Under the pieces are notes generated by a model, which was not told where the DNA came from, did no database searches, and saw only the letters and a program-made list of their open reading frames with translations. Below are positions 7,672 through 16,284 of a stretch of 64,000 bases of DNA, in pieces (positions within the stretch are counted from its first letter, which is position 1; every line of letters begins with the position of its first letter). A program made the position numbers and the translations under genes. Origin of the DNA: Paraburkholderia susongensis (GTDB lineage: Bacteria > Pseudomonadota > Gammaproteobacteria > Burkholderiales > Burkholderiaceae); NCBI RefSeq assembly GCF_900177725.1, contig NZ_FXAT01000001.1, positions 558,001 through 622,000 of the forward strand. The letters are read 5' to 3'.

Positions 7672-8895
7672 ATGTCGAAACAGATCAGGATCACGTCGAA
7701 TGGCTCTCAATTCGATGCGTATCTCGCGTTGCCGGAAGCCGGCAGCGGACCCGTCGTCGTGTTGTTGCAGGAGATTTTCGGTGTCAACGCGGACATGCGC
7801 GAGGTGGCCGACCTCTATGCCAGCGAAGGCTATGTCGTGCTGGCGCCGGATCTGTTCCATCAGTTCGAGCCGAACATCCAGCTCGGCTATGGCGAGGCGG
7901 ATCATGCACTGGCCTTCGATTATTACCAGCGTTTCGACGTCGCGCGCGCACTCGACGATATTCGCGCGACAGTTGAATTCGCGCGCTCGATGCCGCAATC
8001 GACGGGCAAGGTCGGCGCACTCGGCTTCTGTCTCGGGGGCAAGCTCGCCTATCTTGCAGCCGCGGACTGCGGCGTGGATTGCGCCGTCGGCTATTACGGC
8101 GTCGGCATCCAGGACGCGTTGGATCTCGCGGCAAAGATCGATTGTCCAGTCGCGCTGCATTTCGGCGCAACCGATCCGCTGAATCCGCCCGAAGCGGTCG
8201 AATCGATCAAGACCGCGCTCGGCGACAAGCCGAACGTGAAGCTTTACGTGTATCCAGAAGCCGGTCATGCATTCAATCGCAGCGGCCCGACTTTCGTCAA
8301 AACCGCGGCGATGCCCGCGCATACACGCAGCCTCGATATTTTCCGCAAGACGATGGGCCCGGACTACGATCTAAGCGCCTTGGCGGACCATCACTTCTAC
8401 CTGGAATTCGCCGCGCGCGACCCCGAAGCGACGATGCAAACGATGGTGCCGCAACCCTACGTGAACCACGTCCCGACGATGACGGGCGGCACCGGCTACA
8501 CCGAGCTCAAACGCTTCTACGCGAACCATTTCATCCACAACAATCCCGCCGACACGAAGATGGTGCCGATCTCGCGCGTGGTCGGCGTCGACCGGATGGT
8601 CGATGAATTCATCCTATGTTTTACGCACGATTGCGAAATCGACTGGCTATTGCCCGGCGTCGCGCCGACCGGCAAATACGTCGAAATTCCGATGCTGGTG
8701 GTTGTCGGATTTCGCGGACCGAAGCTCTACAACGAGCATATCTACTGGGATCAGGCCAGCGTGCTCGTGCAGATCGGTCTGCTCGATCCGACCGGTCTGC
8801 CGGTGTCGGGCATCGAAGCCGCCCGCAAGCTGATGAACGAAAAGTTGCCGTCGAATACCTTGATGGCGCGCTGGAAAGACAGCGCGCCGGCTTGA
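7672..8895 (+). CDS. Dienelactone hydrolase fused to NTF2/SnoaL-like domain
   Basis: 407 residues. Residues about 1-235 are a dienelactone-hydrolase alpha/beta fold: EIFG with Glu34, nucleophile elbow GFCLGG with Cys120, Asp in ATDPLNP and His in EAGHAF. Residues about 250-400 form a second, NTF2/SnoaL-like domain (FYANHFIHNNPADTKMVPIS and following). DLH alone is about 235 residues, so this is a two-domain form. It is predicted to hydrolyse a lactone or ester late in the pathway; the added domain may bind the substrate or isomerise it. ATG 7672 has an AAGGAAACCTC ribosome site. It ends 17 bases from the convergent transporter gene. Confidence 0.88.
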   Translation: MSKQIRITSNGSQFDAYLALPEAGSGPVVVLLQEIFGVNADMREVADLYASEGYVVLAPDLFHQFEPNIQLGYGEADHALAFDYYQRFDVARALDDIRATVEFARSMPQSTGKVGALGFCLGGKLAYLAAADCGVDCAVGYYGVGIQDALDLAAKIDCPVALHFGATDPLNPPEAVESIKTALGDKPNVKLYVYPEAGHAFNRSGPTFVKTAAMPAHTRSLDIFRKTMGPDYDLSALADHHFYLEFAARDPEATMQTMVPQPYVNHVPTMTGGTGYTELKRFYANHFIHNNPADTKMVPISRVVGVDRMVDEFILCFTHDCEIDWLLPGVAPTGKYVEIPMLVVVGFRGPKLYNEHIYWDQASVLVQIGLLDPTGLPVSGIEAARKLMNEKLPSNTLMARWKDSAPA

Positions 8896-8912
8896 TGCAG
8901 CAATCCGCGGTG

Positions 8913-10247
8913 TCAATCAATCGGCCGGCCTGCTGTCTCTCTCATGAACGGCAGCGGTGTCAGGGACAGGAGGCCGCAGCCGATCAGATACCACGCGGGT
9001 GAGAACACATTGCCACTCAACTGAATCAGCAGAGTCGCGAAGAATTGAGCAAATCCGCCGAAGATCGAGGCGCCAGTGCAGTAGACGATCGACATCCCCG
9101 TTACCCGCACGTTTCGAGGAAACAGTTCAGGCTGAAGCACGAGACCAGGAACGATGGTGAAGGTCGACAGGATCGCAAGAACCGTACACACGCTGACGAG
9201 GACGAACAGCGTCGGCACCGCATGGATCAGTATGAAAGCGGGATATATCACGGCGATCAGCAACAATCGCGAAATCGCCAGAACTGGCTTGCGCCCGACG
9301 CGATCGGACAGTATCCCGGCGATCGGTGCGCAGACCACCATGATCGCCGCTGAAGCAACTGGCGCCCACAATGACAGCGACATCGGGAAGTTCAGCACTT
9401 GCACCGCGTACGACGCGATGTAATAGACCACGATATAGTTGGCCGCCGTGCCGCCGATCGTCGTCAGGATGCCGATCGTCAGACCCTTGGAGTGGTTTCT
9501 GAAGACCTCCGTGATGGGCTTCGAGAGTTCGATCGCTTCCGAACTAACGGCCTCAGGCAGTGTTTCCCGAAGATTCCGGCGGATATAGATCGCGACGAGC
9601 CCGGCAGCCACACCGATCACGAATGGCACTCGCCACCCCCAGCTCTCGAGCGCGTTCTGCGACAGCAAAGTACTCAACGTCACCGCCAGCAGCGCACCAC
9701 ACACCGTGTTGATGCCCTGGCTCAGGATCTGGAAACTGCCGTACAACCCGCGCTTCCGATCGCCACCGAACTCCATCAGCAGCGTGGTCGCCGAGCCGAC
9801 CTCGCCGCCGAGCGCGAACCCTTGCAGCAATCGCGCACCGAGTATCCACATCGGCGCGGCGAGACCCGCGGACGCGTAGGTCGGCGCAAATGCAATGAGT
9901 GCTGAACCCAGAGCCATCAGTGTCAGCGTGAGATTCATCGCCGCTTTACGGCCCGCACGGTCCGCATAGGCGCCGAGGACGAGGCCGCCGAGCGGTCGCG
10001 TGATGAAGCCGACGCCGAACGATCCCGCAGCCAGCAGCAACTGCGTCAGATGATCCCCGGTGGGGAAGAACAGCTTGCCGATGATCGGAGCGAAAAAGCT
10101 GTACGTCGTGAAATCGAAAAACTCGAGGCCGTTGCCGAGCGTGATCGCCGCGATCGACTTCGCCTTGCGGAGACCACCCTCACCCGCTCCGGCGGTCGCG
10201 GTTCCTCCGTCCATATTTAGTGTGTTTCGCAAACGCGCATCTTCCAT
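8913..10247 (-). CDS. MHS-family MFS transporter
   Basis: 444 residues, 12 membrane spans, of the metabolite:H+ symporter type: GNGLEFFDF at the first helix, GAYADRAGRKAAM in loop 2-3, LLQGFALGGEVGSATTLLMEF in helix 4 and IAGILSDRVGRKPVL in loop 8-9. Such carriers import organic acids, proline/betaine or aromatic acids. It lies 142 bases downstream of the M20D amidohydrolase gene on the same strand, so it is likely co-regulated, importing an N-acyl amino acid or hippurate-like substrate. ATG 10247 has a GGAG sequence about 11 bases upstream. Confidence 0.9.
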   Translation of the reverse strand: MEDARLRNTLNMDGGTATAGAGEGGLRKAKSIAAITLGNGLEFFDFTTYSFFAPIIGKLFFPTGDHLTQLLLAAGSFGVGFITRPLGGLVLGAYADRAGRKAAMNLTLTLMALGSALIAFAPTYASAGLAAPMWILGARLLQGFALGGEVGSATTLLMEFGGDRKRGLYGSFQILSQGINTVCGALLAVTLSTLLSQNALESWGWRVPFVIGVAAGLVAIYIRRNLRETLPEAVSSEAIELSKPITEVFRNHSKGLTIGILTTIGGTAANYIVVYYIASYAVQVLNFPMSLSLWAPVASAAIMVVCAPIAGILSDRVGRKPVLAISRLLLIAVIYPAFILIHAVPTLFVLVSVCTVLAILSTFTIVPGLVLQPELFPRNVRVTGMSIVYCTGASIFGGFAQFFATLLIQLSGNVFSPAWYLIGCGLLSLTPLPFMRETAGRPID

Positions 10248-10389
10248 GATGTTGTTGTCTCCAAAGGTGTTCGGTCACCGATGATTGTTTTGATAGTTGA
10301 TCTACTTCCCGCTTTGAACGATGGCCGGCCGCACTGAAGCCGGCACGCCGTTCAAACCGCTTGTTCAAACCGCCTGCGCCAGCCGATTC

Positions 10390-11565
10390 CTACACGAGAA
10401 ACTTCTCGGCAAGCTTCACCCAGAACGCGGCGCCCGTTGTCAGACACTCGTCGTTGAAATCGTAATGAGGGTTGTGGTGCGACATGCATCCACCTTCGCC
10501 GTCGCCATTGCCGATGAACAGGTAACTGCCACGGCATTGCTCGAGAAAATAGGCGAAGTCCTCACTGCCGGTGACAGGATCCATGTCGACGACGACCCGA
10601 TCCGCGCCAAGCCAGTCGAGCGCGACCTGCTGCGCGAACCGGGTCATCTCGGCGTCGTTGACCACCATCGGATTGCCGGTGCGGTAATCGATCGTTGCCG
10701 ACGTTCGATGGACCGCTGCCTGCGCATACACAACTTCGGTAATGCGCTCGCGCAGAAACGCACGCACTTCGGCCTTCAACGCACGCACCGAGAGTCGCAG
10801 TTCCACCGTTTCTGGAATGACGTTAGGTGCGTCGCCGGCATGAAACGCCCCCACCGTGATGATCGCCATCTCAAGAGGCGCGACGGTGCGCGACACAATG
10901 GTCTGCAGCGCCACGACGATGTGTGAGGCGGCAACGATCGGATCGACTGCCTTTTGTGGCACCGCTCCGTGCCCTCCTCGCCCCTTGACCGTGATAATCA
11001 CCGTGTCGGACGACGCCTGGATCGGCCCCGGCCTGAAGCCAAACTTGCCGGTGTCGAGCCCCGGAAGATTGTGCATCCCGAAAACGGCGTCGCACGGAAA
11101 GAGATCGAACAGACCATCCTCCAGCATCTTCTTCGCGCCTCCGAGTCCTTCTTCTGCCGGCTGAAAGATGAGATTCAGCGTGCCGTTAAAGGAGCCTTCT
11201 TGGGCGAGATACCTGGCCGCCGCCAGCAGCATCGTGGTGTGGCCGTCGTGACCGCATGCATGCATCTTGCCCGGCGTCTGGCTCGCATAAGGCAGGTTCG
11301 TCAGTTCGTGGATGGGCAGTGCGTCCATGTCGGCCCGAATACCGATACGGCGCTTTCCATCGCCGCGTTTCAGTTGCCCGACAACGCCCGTCTTGCCCAA
11401 ACCCCGATGCACCTCGTAACCCCACTCCTGCAGCCGTCGTGCGACCAGATCGCTGGTCGCGAATTCCTCGAACCCGAGTTCGGGCTGCGCATGCAGTTGC
11501 CGCCGCAAGTCGATCATTTCCTGCTCACTTGCGCCGAGCCCCGGCGGAATGACTCCGTTTTCCAT
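10390..11565 (-). CDS. M20D amidohydrolase (hippurate/IAA-amino acid hydrolase type)
   Basis: 391 residues, the usual length for peptidase family M20D. The metal ligands are seen in HACGHDGHTTMLL (near residues 100-112) and FQPAEEGLGGAKKM (catalytic and metal Glu near 134-135), with a GRGGHGAVPQKAVDP dimerisation-domain motif and SHHNPHYDFNDE near the C-terminus. It cleaves the amide bond of N-acylated amino acids such as hippurate or indoleacetyl-amino acids in the cytosol. ATG 11565 with a GGAAGG ribosome site is preferred over upstream in-frame starts at 11601 and 11634. It is divergent from a LysR regulator 116 bases away, the usual set-up for inducible control, with a transporter downstream. 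Confidence 0.9.
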   Translation of the reverse strand: MENGVIPPGLGASEQEMIDLRRQLHAQPELGFEEFATSDLVARRLQEWGYEVHRGLGKTGVVGQLKRGDGKRRIGIRADMDALPIHELTNLPYASQTPGKMHACGHDGHTTMLLAAARYLAQEGSFNGTLNLIFQPAEEGLGGAKKMLEDGLFDLFPCDAVFGMHNLPGLDTGKFGFRPGPIQASSDTVIITVKGRGGHGAVPQKAVDPIVAASHIVVALQTIVSRTVAPLEMAIITVGAFHAGDAPNVIPETVELRLSVRALKAEVRAFLRERITEVVYAQAAVHRTSATIDYRTGNPMVVNDAEMTRFAQQVALDWLGADRVVVDMDPVTGSEDFAYFLEQCRGSYLFIGNGDGEGGCMSHHNPHYDFNDECLTTGAAFWVKLAEKFLV

Positions 11566-11647
11566 GTCACCTTCCGATTGATTCGTTTGATACGCGAGCA
11601 TATTCAGAGTCGGCTTTGACCGGTAGCCAAGCAACGGTTAAAGTGCA

Positions 11648-11658
11648 AACCATTGGTT
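11648..11658. promoter_or_regulatory. Candidate LysR operator (AACCATTGGTT)
   Basis: A perfect 5-1-5 inverted repeat AACCA-T-TGGTT in the 116-base space between the divergent amidohydrolase and lysR genes, 24 bases before the lysR start. LysR regulators commonly bind such short dyads between divergent genes, but the match to a T-N11-A box is not exact. Confidence 0.35.
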
Positions 11659-11681
11659 ATCACTTACCGCGTCGCAGTCCA

Positions 11682-12632
11682 ATGAAACTTCACCAACTCA
11701 GAACGCTGAATGCCGTCGTCAACACCGGCGGGATTCGGGCGGCGGCCCGTGCGCTGGGCGTATCGTCTACTGCTGTGACCAAGGCGCTGCAAGAACTCGA
11801 GGCCGATCTAGGCGTGCAGTTGCTGCATCGCCATTCGGGAGGCGTTTCGTTGACCGAGTACGGGCGTGCACTGCACGTTCACGCGAAATCAGTGCTGAAG
11901 CAACTCGAACGGGCCGATTCCGAGATCCGGATGATGCGCGGCGCGAACGCCAGCAAGCTGACGATCGGCGTGACACCGTGGGTCGCATTGACCTTTCTGC
12001 CGCCGACGGTCATCAAATTCCGTGCGTTGATGCCCGAGGTCAAGCTCGAGTTCTACGAGGGGCTACTGGCCGTCGTTCAACCATTGCTGCGCGACGGCAC
12101 CCTTGATTTCTCGATTGGCCGTACACCCGACGAGCCGGTACGTTCCGAGTTCCAGACCGTTCCCCTATTTTCCAGTCAGGCGGCGATCGTCGGGCGCAAG
12201 GATCATCCGAAGCGGAACTGCCGAACGCTGCACGAGTTGACGGACGCGGAATGGTTGCTGACCTGGGATCCCGCCGGGGAAGCGCCGATGCTGGAGACGC
12301 TATTCAGGAAGCACGGAGTGCAGGTGCCTGAAACCATCCATCTTGCCCATTCCGTCTCGGTCGGGCTGGGGCTGCTCACGCAAACGGATATGCTGGGCGT
12401 CTATCCTTGGCCACTCGTTGAAATCGGCTTGATGCGAGACGAATTGGCCGCTTTGCCACTGCGGGAAGTCGTCGATCAGTCGACGGTTTGCATCATGTCA
12501 CGGCGGGACGTGCGAATGAGTCCCGCCGCCAGTTACTTTTTCGAGTGCTTTCGCGAGGTGATTCACGAGATGGAGCGCTCAAGCGAGCCGAACAAGCGGC
12601 GGCTGTTTCATTCGCTGGAGGTACTTCTTTAG
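11682..12632 (+). CDS. LysR-family regulator of the amidohydrolase/MHS genes
   Basis: 316 residues: N-terminal winged helix-turn-helix (residues about 1-60, RAAARALGVSSTAVTKALQELEADLGVQLLHR) and a periplasmic-binding-protein-like effector domain from about 90. It belongs to the group starting MKLHQLRTL that regulates aromatic-acid or amidase genes. ATG 11682. The divergent position with 116 bases between starts argues that it controls the M20D amidohydrolase and MHS transporter genes and itself. It ends at a strong hairpin terminator. Confidence 0.9.
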   Translation: MKLHQLRTLNAVVNTGGIRAAARALGVSSTAVTKALQELEADLGVQLLHRHSGGVSLTEYGRALHVHAKSVLKQLERADSEIRMMRGANASKLTIGVTPWVALTFLPPTVIKFRALMPEVKLEFYEGLLAVVQPLLRDGTLDFSIGRTPDEPVRSEFQTVPLFSSQAAIVGRKDHPKRNCRTLHELTDAEWLLTWDPAGEAPMLETLFRKHGVQVPETIHLAHSVSVGLGLLTQTDMLGVYPWPLVEIGLMRDELAALPLREVVDQSTVCIMSRRDVRMSPAASYFFECFREVIHEMERSSEPNKRRLFHSLEVLL

Positions 12633-12654
12633 AGACTATGGAAGGAGCGCTGAA

Positions 12655-12686
12655 AAAAGCCGTGCATTACTGCACGGCTTTTAACT
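12655..12686. terminator. Bidirectional rho-independent terminator
   Basis: A perfect 12-bp stem AAAAGCCGTGCA / TGCACGGCTTTT with loop TTAC, A-rich on the left and T-rich on the right, so it works in both directions. It closes lysR (+) and overlaps the stop codon of the toxin remnant (-). Confidence 0.88.
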
Positions 12687-12878
12687 GACAACCGTAATGC
12701 AACCTTCGCTTAGGTGCTGTGGCCCTTCCGGATGAAGACGAAAATTGCCGCGCCAGATACCGTTAATCATGGTGGCGTCACCTGTCTTCGGGTTCCATAG
12801 AGCAAACCATTTCGTCCGGTCTGTTGTCCCGTATCCGTGTTCAGACCACCAGTCACGCGCCCACCGTCGCGCGTCCAT
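12681..12878 (-). pseudogene. Truncated Tlde1-like (DUF2778) toxin remnant
   Basis: 65 codons corresponding to the middle/C-terminal part of the DUF2778 (Tlde1) L,D-transpeptidase-fold T6SS effector. WFALW, NGIWRG, FRLHP and SEGCIT align with WFALF, NGVKRG, FRLHP and SLGCIT of the full-length protein at 30418-30936. The catalytic pair His49 and Cys60 is kept with the same spacing (11 residues). The first ~70 residues and the last ~40 are missing. Its ATG overlaps the stop of the IclR gene and its own stop lies inside a terminator stem, so it is most likely a leftover of a recombined effector gene, or a translated fragment without immunity partner. Confidence 0.7.
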
Positions 12879-13651
12879 CAGATATCGATGATGGGCCGCA
12901 ATAGCGCCTGCCCTTCATATAGATATCGCAAATGGCGCTCACGGATGTCGGCGAGCGACAGCGACGACACCTGTGTGGTGATCGTGAGACTCGCGCGCAT
13001 TTCGCCGGCGCGGTTCGTCAGCGGCACGCCGAGAATGCGCATTCCGACTTCGTACTCCTGGTCGAGCTCCGCATACCCCTGCTCGCGGATCTGCCCGACG
13101 ATAGCCTTGATCTCGTCGACCGACGTGCGCGTGAAGGGCGTGAGCGGCTTGCGCTCGACCCGCGCGAGATACGCGTCCACCTCCTCGTCGGGCAACGAGG
13201 CCAGCCACAGGCGGCCGCTGCCGGTGCAGTACATCGGCAGTCTGTAGCCTTGCCGGATCGACAGCGACGACACATTCGCGATGCGGCTGCGCACGATATG
13301 CACCACTTCGTCGCCGTCGTGCACGGCGACCGACACATGCTCGCGCGTTTCGGCCGCGACCTTTTCGACGATCGGCCGCAGCATGCGCGGCAGAAGGGCC
13401 GAGTCCACGTAAGCCTGGCCCACGCGCAGCGTCTTGGCGGTGAGCCAGTATTTCCTGCTGTCGGTCTGCGCGTAGCCGTCATGCACGAGCGTGAGCAGAA
13501 AGCGCCGGGCGGCGCTGTGCGTCAGACCGGCAAGGCGCGCAACATCGGCCACGCTGAGCCGCGGCATGTCCTCGGTAAACAGCTGAATGATCGCGAGACC
13601 TTTCTGCAGACCGACGATCAGATCGCGTTCGTGAATGACGGGTGAAGCCAT
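12878..13651 (-). CDS. IclR-family regulator of the shikimate/quinate genes
   Basis: 257 residues: N-terminal winged helix-turn-helix (LSVADVARLAGLTHSAARRFLLTLVHDGY) and the C-terminal IclR effector domain (PMYCTGSGRLWLASL; EYEVGMRILGVPL). It is most like the PcaR/PobR/PcaU group that senses protocatechuate-pathway acids. ATG 13651 is preferred over 13678. It is divergent from the shikimate dehydrogenase gene, and a 15-bp dyad lies between them, so it is inferred to regulate that gene and the MHS transporter. Its stop codon shares a base with the start of the DUF2778 remnant. Confidence 0.9.
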   Translation of the reverse strand: MASPVIHERDLIVGLQKGLAIIQLFTEDMPRLSVADVARLAGLTHSAARRFLLTLVHDGYAQTDSRKYWLTAKTLRVGQAYVDSALLPRMLRPIVEKVAAETREHVSVAVHDGDEVVHIVRSRIANVSSLSIRQGYRLPMYCTGSGRLWLASLPDEEVDAYLARVERKPLTPFTRTSVDEIKAIVGQIREQGYAELDQEYEVGMRILGVPLTNRAGEMRASLTITTQVSSLSLADIRERHLRYLYEGQALLRPIIDI

Positions 13652-13677
13652 GATTTCGCCTGGGAACCGTAAAAACA

Positions 13678-13692
13678 ATGCGATTATCGCAT
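13678..13692. promoter_or_regulatory. Candidate IclR operator
   Basis: Perfect inverted repeat ATGCGAT-T-ATCGCAT in the short space between the divergent iclR and aroE-like genes, 27 bases upstream of the iclR start. IclR proteins bind pseudo-palindromes of about this length, so this is the best operator candidate for the module. Confidence 0.55.
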
Positions 13693-13758
13693 CGCCATTG
13701 CGCTAATTGGTCGATCCTCCCGATAACGGCATTGCCCGACGCCGGACCGGGTCGCAAC

Positions 13759-14604
13759 ATGAGTGCCGTTCGCAACAAACGTCCGGTGCAATTCATGATT
13801 AGCGGTACGACCGAGCTGTTGGCCATCGTAGGTTCCCCCATCTCGCAGGTGAAATCCCCCGAGAACTTCAACGCGTGGTTCGCGCGTCACAACAAAAACG
13901 CGTCGATGATCCCCATCGATCTGCAACGCGATTCGCTCGACGGCTTCGTCGACACGCTGCGCGCATGGCGCAATCTGCGCGGCTGCGTGGTCACCGTTCC
14001 CTACAAGCACGAGATCGCGAAGCGCATCGACGTGCTCAGCGAAAGAGCGCAGGCGCTCGCCTGCGTGAACGTGATCCGCCGTGAAGCCGACGGCACGCTG
14101 GTCGGCGACATGGTCGACGGCGACGGTTTCATCAACGCCGTGCGGCGCCACGGCTTCGAGCCGCACGGCACACGCGCGCTGATCGTTGGCGCGGGCGGCG
14201 CCGGCAGCGCGATCGCCTGGTCGCTGAGCGAGAACGGCGTTGCGAGCCTCACGCTCGCCGATCTCGATACCGCGCGCGCACAGCGGCTCGGCGCGCTGCT
14301 CGCCGCGCGCTTCCCGGCGGTGGCGATGAGCTTGCAGTTCGATTCACTCGATCCGTTCGATCTCATCGTCAACGCGTCCCCGGCCGGGATGCCCGGCAAC
14401 GACGTGCTGCCGATCGCGGAGGATCGATTCGCCACGCTGCGCGCCGGCACGCTCGTCGCGGATGTCGTCACGACACCCGAAATCACGCGCTTCCTGGAGC
14501 TGGCTCGCCGCGCGGGCTGCCGCATCCAGACCGGGGCTGAAATGGCTCTGGCCCAGTTCGGCAATCTGGGCGCATTCATGAACATGACGCCGCTTACGGC
14601 GTGA
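13759..14604 (+). CDS. Shikimate (quinate) dehydrogenase, AroE family
   Basis: 281 residues from ATG 13759 (an ATG at 13795, giving 269, is equally possible; no strong ribosome site marks either). The shikimate-binding domain has GSPISQVKSPENFN and the catalytic-Lys segment VVTVPYKHEIAKR, followed by DGDGF. The NAD(P) domain has GAGGAGSAIAWSLSENG and the terminal GAEMALAQFGNLGAFM replaces the usual GxxMLxxQ segment. It oxidises shikimate or quinate, or reduces 3-dehydroshikimate. The IclR regulator and MHS transporter next to it, and the family divergence, point to a catabolic, inducible paralog rather than the housekeeping biosynthetic AroE. Confidence 0.87.
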   Translation: MSAVRNKRPVQFMISGTTELLAIVGSPISQVKSPENFNAWFARHNKNASMIPIDLQRDSLDGFVDTLRAWRNLRGCVVTVPYKHEIAKRIDVLSERAQALACVNVIRREADGTLVGDMVDGDGFINAVRRHGFEPHGTRALIVGAGGAGSAIAWSLSENGVASLTLADLDTARAQRLGALLAARFPAVAMSLQFDSLDPFDLIVNASPAGMPGNDVLPIAEDRFATLRAGTLVADVVTTPEITRFLELARRAGCRIQTGAEMALAQFGNLGAFMNMTPLTA

Positions 14605-14683
14605 TCGCCGTGGCCACGCGTGCGCTATGCGGCGCACGAGCGTGGCTGCGGCACCCACTCGAACATCAAACAGGAGACCACAA

Positions 14684-16066
14684 ATGGACATCGACGGAAA
14701 AATCCCCGCGCCATCCAGGCAACAAACGAGGCGCGCGACGGCCAGCGGCTGGATCGGATCGGTGCTCGAATACTACGACTTCTTCATCTACGCCCAGGCG
14801 GCGTCGATGGTGTTCCCACAGCTGTTTTTCCCGCATGGCAATCCGAAGCTTGCGATCGTCGCATCGCTCGCGACCTACGGCGTGGGCTACGTCGCACGGC
14901 CGATCGGCGGTTTCGTTCTCGGGCGCCGCGGCGACACGCACGGCCGCAAACATCTGCTGCTGCTGTGCATGTTCCTGATGGGTATCTCGACATTCGCGGT
15001 CGGCCTGCTGCCCACCTATAAGCAGATCGGCATCGCCGCGCCGATCGCACTGGTCGTGCTGCGTCTGATCCAGGGCTTCGCGGTGGCCGGGGAAATCTCG
15101 GGCGCCAGCTCGATGATTCTCGAACAGGCGCCGTTCGGACGGCGCGGCTATTACGCGAGCTACGCGCTGCAAGGCACGCAGGCGGGCCAGATTTTCGCGG
15201 CAGCCATCTTCATGCCGCTCGCGTACTGGTTGCCGGCCGACGCATTCGCCTCGTGGGGCTGGCGAATCCCGTTCCTGCTCAGCGCTTTCGTGCTCGCAGC
15301 CGGCTACGTGATCCGGCGCAACGTTCAGGAATCCCGAGCATTCATCGACGAAGGCTTGCAGGGCGCGATTCCCGAGTCGCCGATCCGGGTTGCCTTCCGC
15401 GAAAGCTGGCGGGACATCGTTCGCATCGCGGTGATGGCGTCGGCCGCCGTGATCGCGATGGTCGCGACGATTTTCGGCGCGGCCTATGCGGTGCAGCCGG
15501 CCTACGGCATCGGCTTTCACCCCGACACTTATCTCGTGATACCTCTGGTGGGCAACATCGTCGCGGTGATCGTGATCCCGTTCGTCGGCCGGCTGTCCGA
15601 CCGGATCGGGCGGCGCATCCCCGTCGTCGTCGGTTCTCTGGGCGCGGGACTGCTGTCGTACGTCTATCTGTATGCGATCAGCGCGGGCAACGCGCCTGTC
15701 GCGATCGTCACGTCGGTGCTGATGTGGGGCATCGTCTATCAGGGCTTCAACGCCGTGTTTCCGAGCTTCATGCCTGAACTGTTTCCGACCCGTACGCGCG
15801 TGTCGGCAATGTCGATCGGGCAGAACGTCGGCATGGCACTGACCGCGTTGCTGCCGTCGCTGTTCGCCGCCATCGCGCCGCCGGGCACGAAGGACATTCC
15901 GCTGTTGATCGGTACGCTCACGCTCGTCATCACCGCCGTCGCGGCGATCGCGGCCTGGACGGCCCGCGAGACCTACCGTACGCCGTTGCACGAACTGGGT
16001 GGGCCCGGTTCGGGCCGGCGCCCGGCCGCGGGGATTGCATCTGCCGATGCCGTCGAGGCTCGCTGA
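14684..16066 (+). CDS. MHS-family MFS transporter (shikimate-type)
   Basis: 460 residues with 12 membrane spans. MHS marks are SVLEYYDFFIYAQAASMVF in helix 1, GFVLGRRGDTHGRKHLL in loop 2-3, LIQGFAVAGEISGASSMILEQAP in helix 4 and FVGRLSDRIGRRIPV in loop 8-9. It is closest in form to ShiA/KgtP-like proton symporters. It lies 79 bases after the shikimate dehydrogenase gene, with its own AGGAG ribosome site, so uptake of shikimate, quinate or dehydroshikimate is the likely role. Confidence 0.88.
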   Translation: MDIDGKIPAPSRQQTRRATASGWIGSVLEYYDFFIYAQAASMVFPQLFFPHGNPKLAIVASLATYGVGYVARPIGGFVLGRRGDTHGRKHLLLLCMFLMGISTFAVGLLPTYKQIGIAAPIALVVLRLIQGFAVAGEISGASSMILEQAPFGRRGYYASYALQGTQAGQIFAAAIFMPLAYWLPADAFASWGWRIPFLLSAFVLAAGYVIRRNVQESRAFIDEGLQGAIPESPIRVAFRESWRDIVRIAVMASAAVIAMVATIFGAAYAVQPAYGIGFHPDTYLVIPLVGNIVAVIVIPFVGRLSDRIGRRIPVVVGSLGAGLLSYVYLYAISAGNAPVAIVTSVLMWGIVYQGFNAVFPSFMPELFPTRTRVSAMSIGQNVGMALTALLPSLFAAIAPPGTKDIPLLIGTLTLVITAVAAIAAWTARETYRTPLHELGGPGSGRRPAAGIASADAVEAR

Positions 16067-16079
16067 CGAAGAGGCGCGC

Positions 16080-16126
16080 GTAATGACGAATTAATAGCGA
16101 ACTAATGACGAACTGATGGCGAACGA
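16080..16126. repeat. Imperfect short tandem repeat (taatgacgaac-like)
   Basis: Four degenerate 11-12-base units (taatgacgaat, taatagcgaac, taatgacgaac, tgatggcgaac) follow the MHS gene. This is the only AT-leaning stretch nearby. An inverted repeat ACCGGCAAA / TTTGCCGGT (16228-16236 and 16266-16274) lies just beyond. No coding sense was found, and the function is unknown. Confidence 0.5.
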
Positions 16127-16284
16127 TCGTACCGAAGCGGCGATCCGGCTTCGGCCAATCGTCGGGCAAATCGCGAGACAGTGCGCGACCTCTGGAAGCA
16201 ACGCTTTTTCATGACGTCCATCGCGAAACCGGCAAAAGGATTACCGCCTGGCTTACCACCTCCGCTTTGCCGGTAACCCAGGCT

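Noticed and set aside
16228..16274. Terminator after the shikimate-type transporter gene
   Set aside because: The ACCGGCAAA/TTTGCCGGT arms are 29 bases apart and are not followed by a T run; kept only as a noted dyad.
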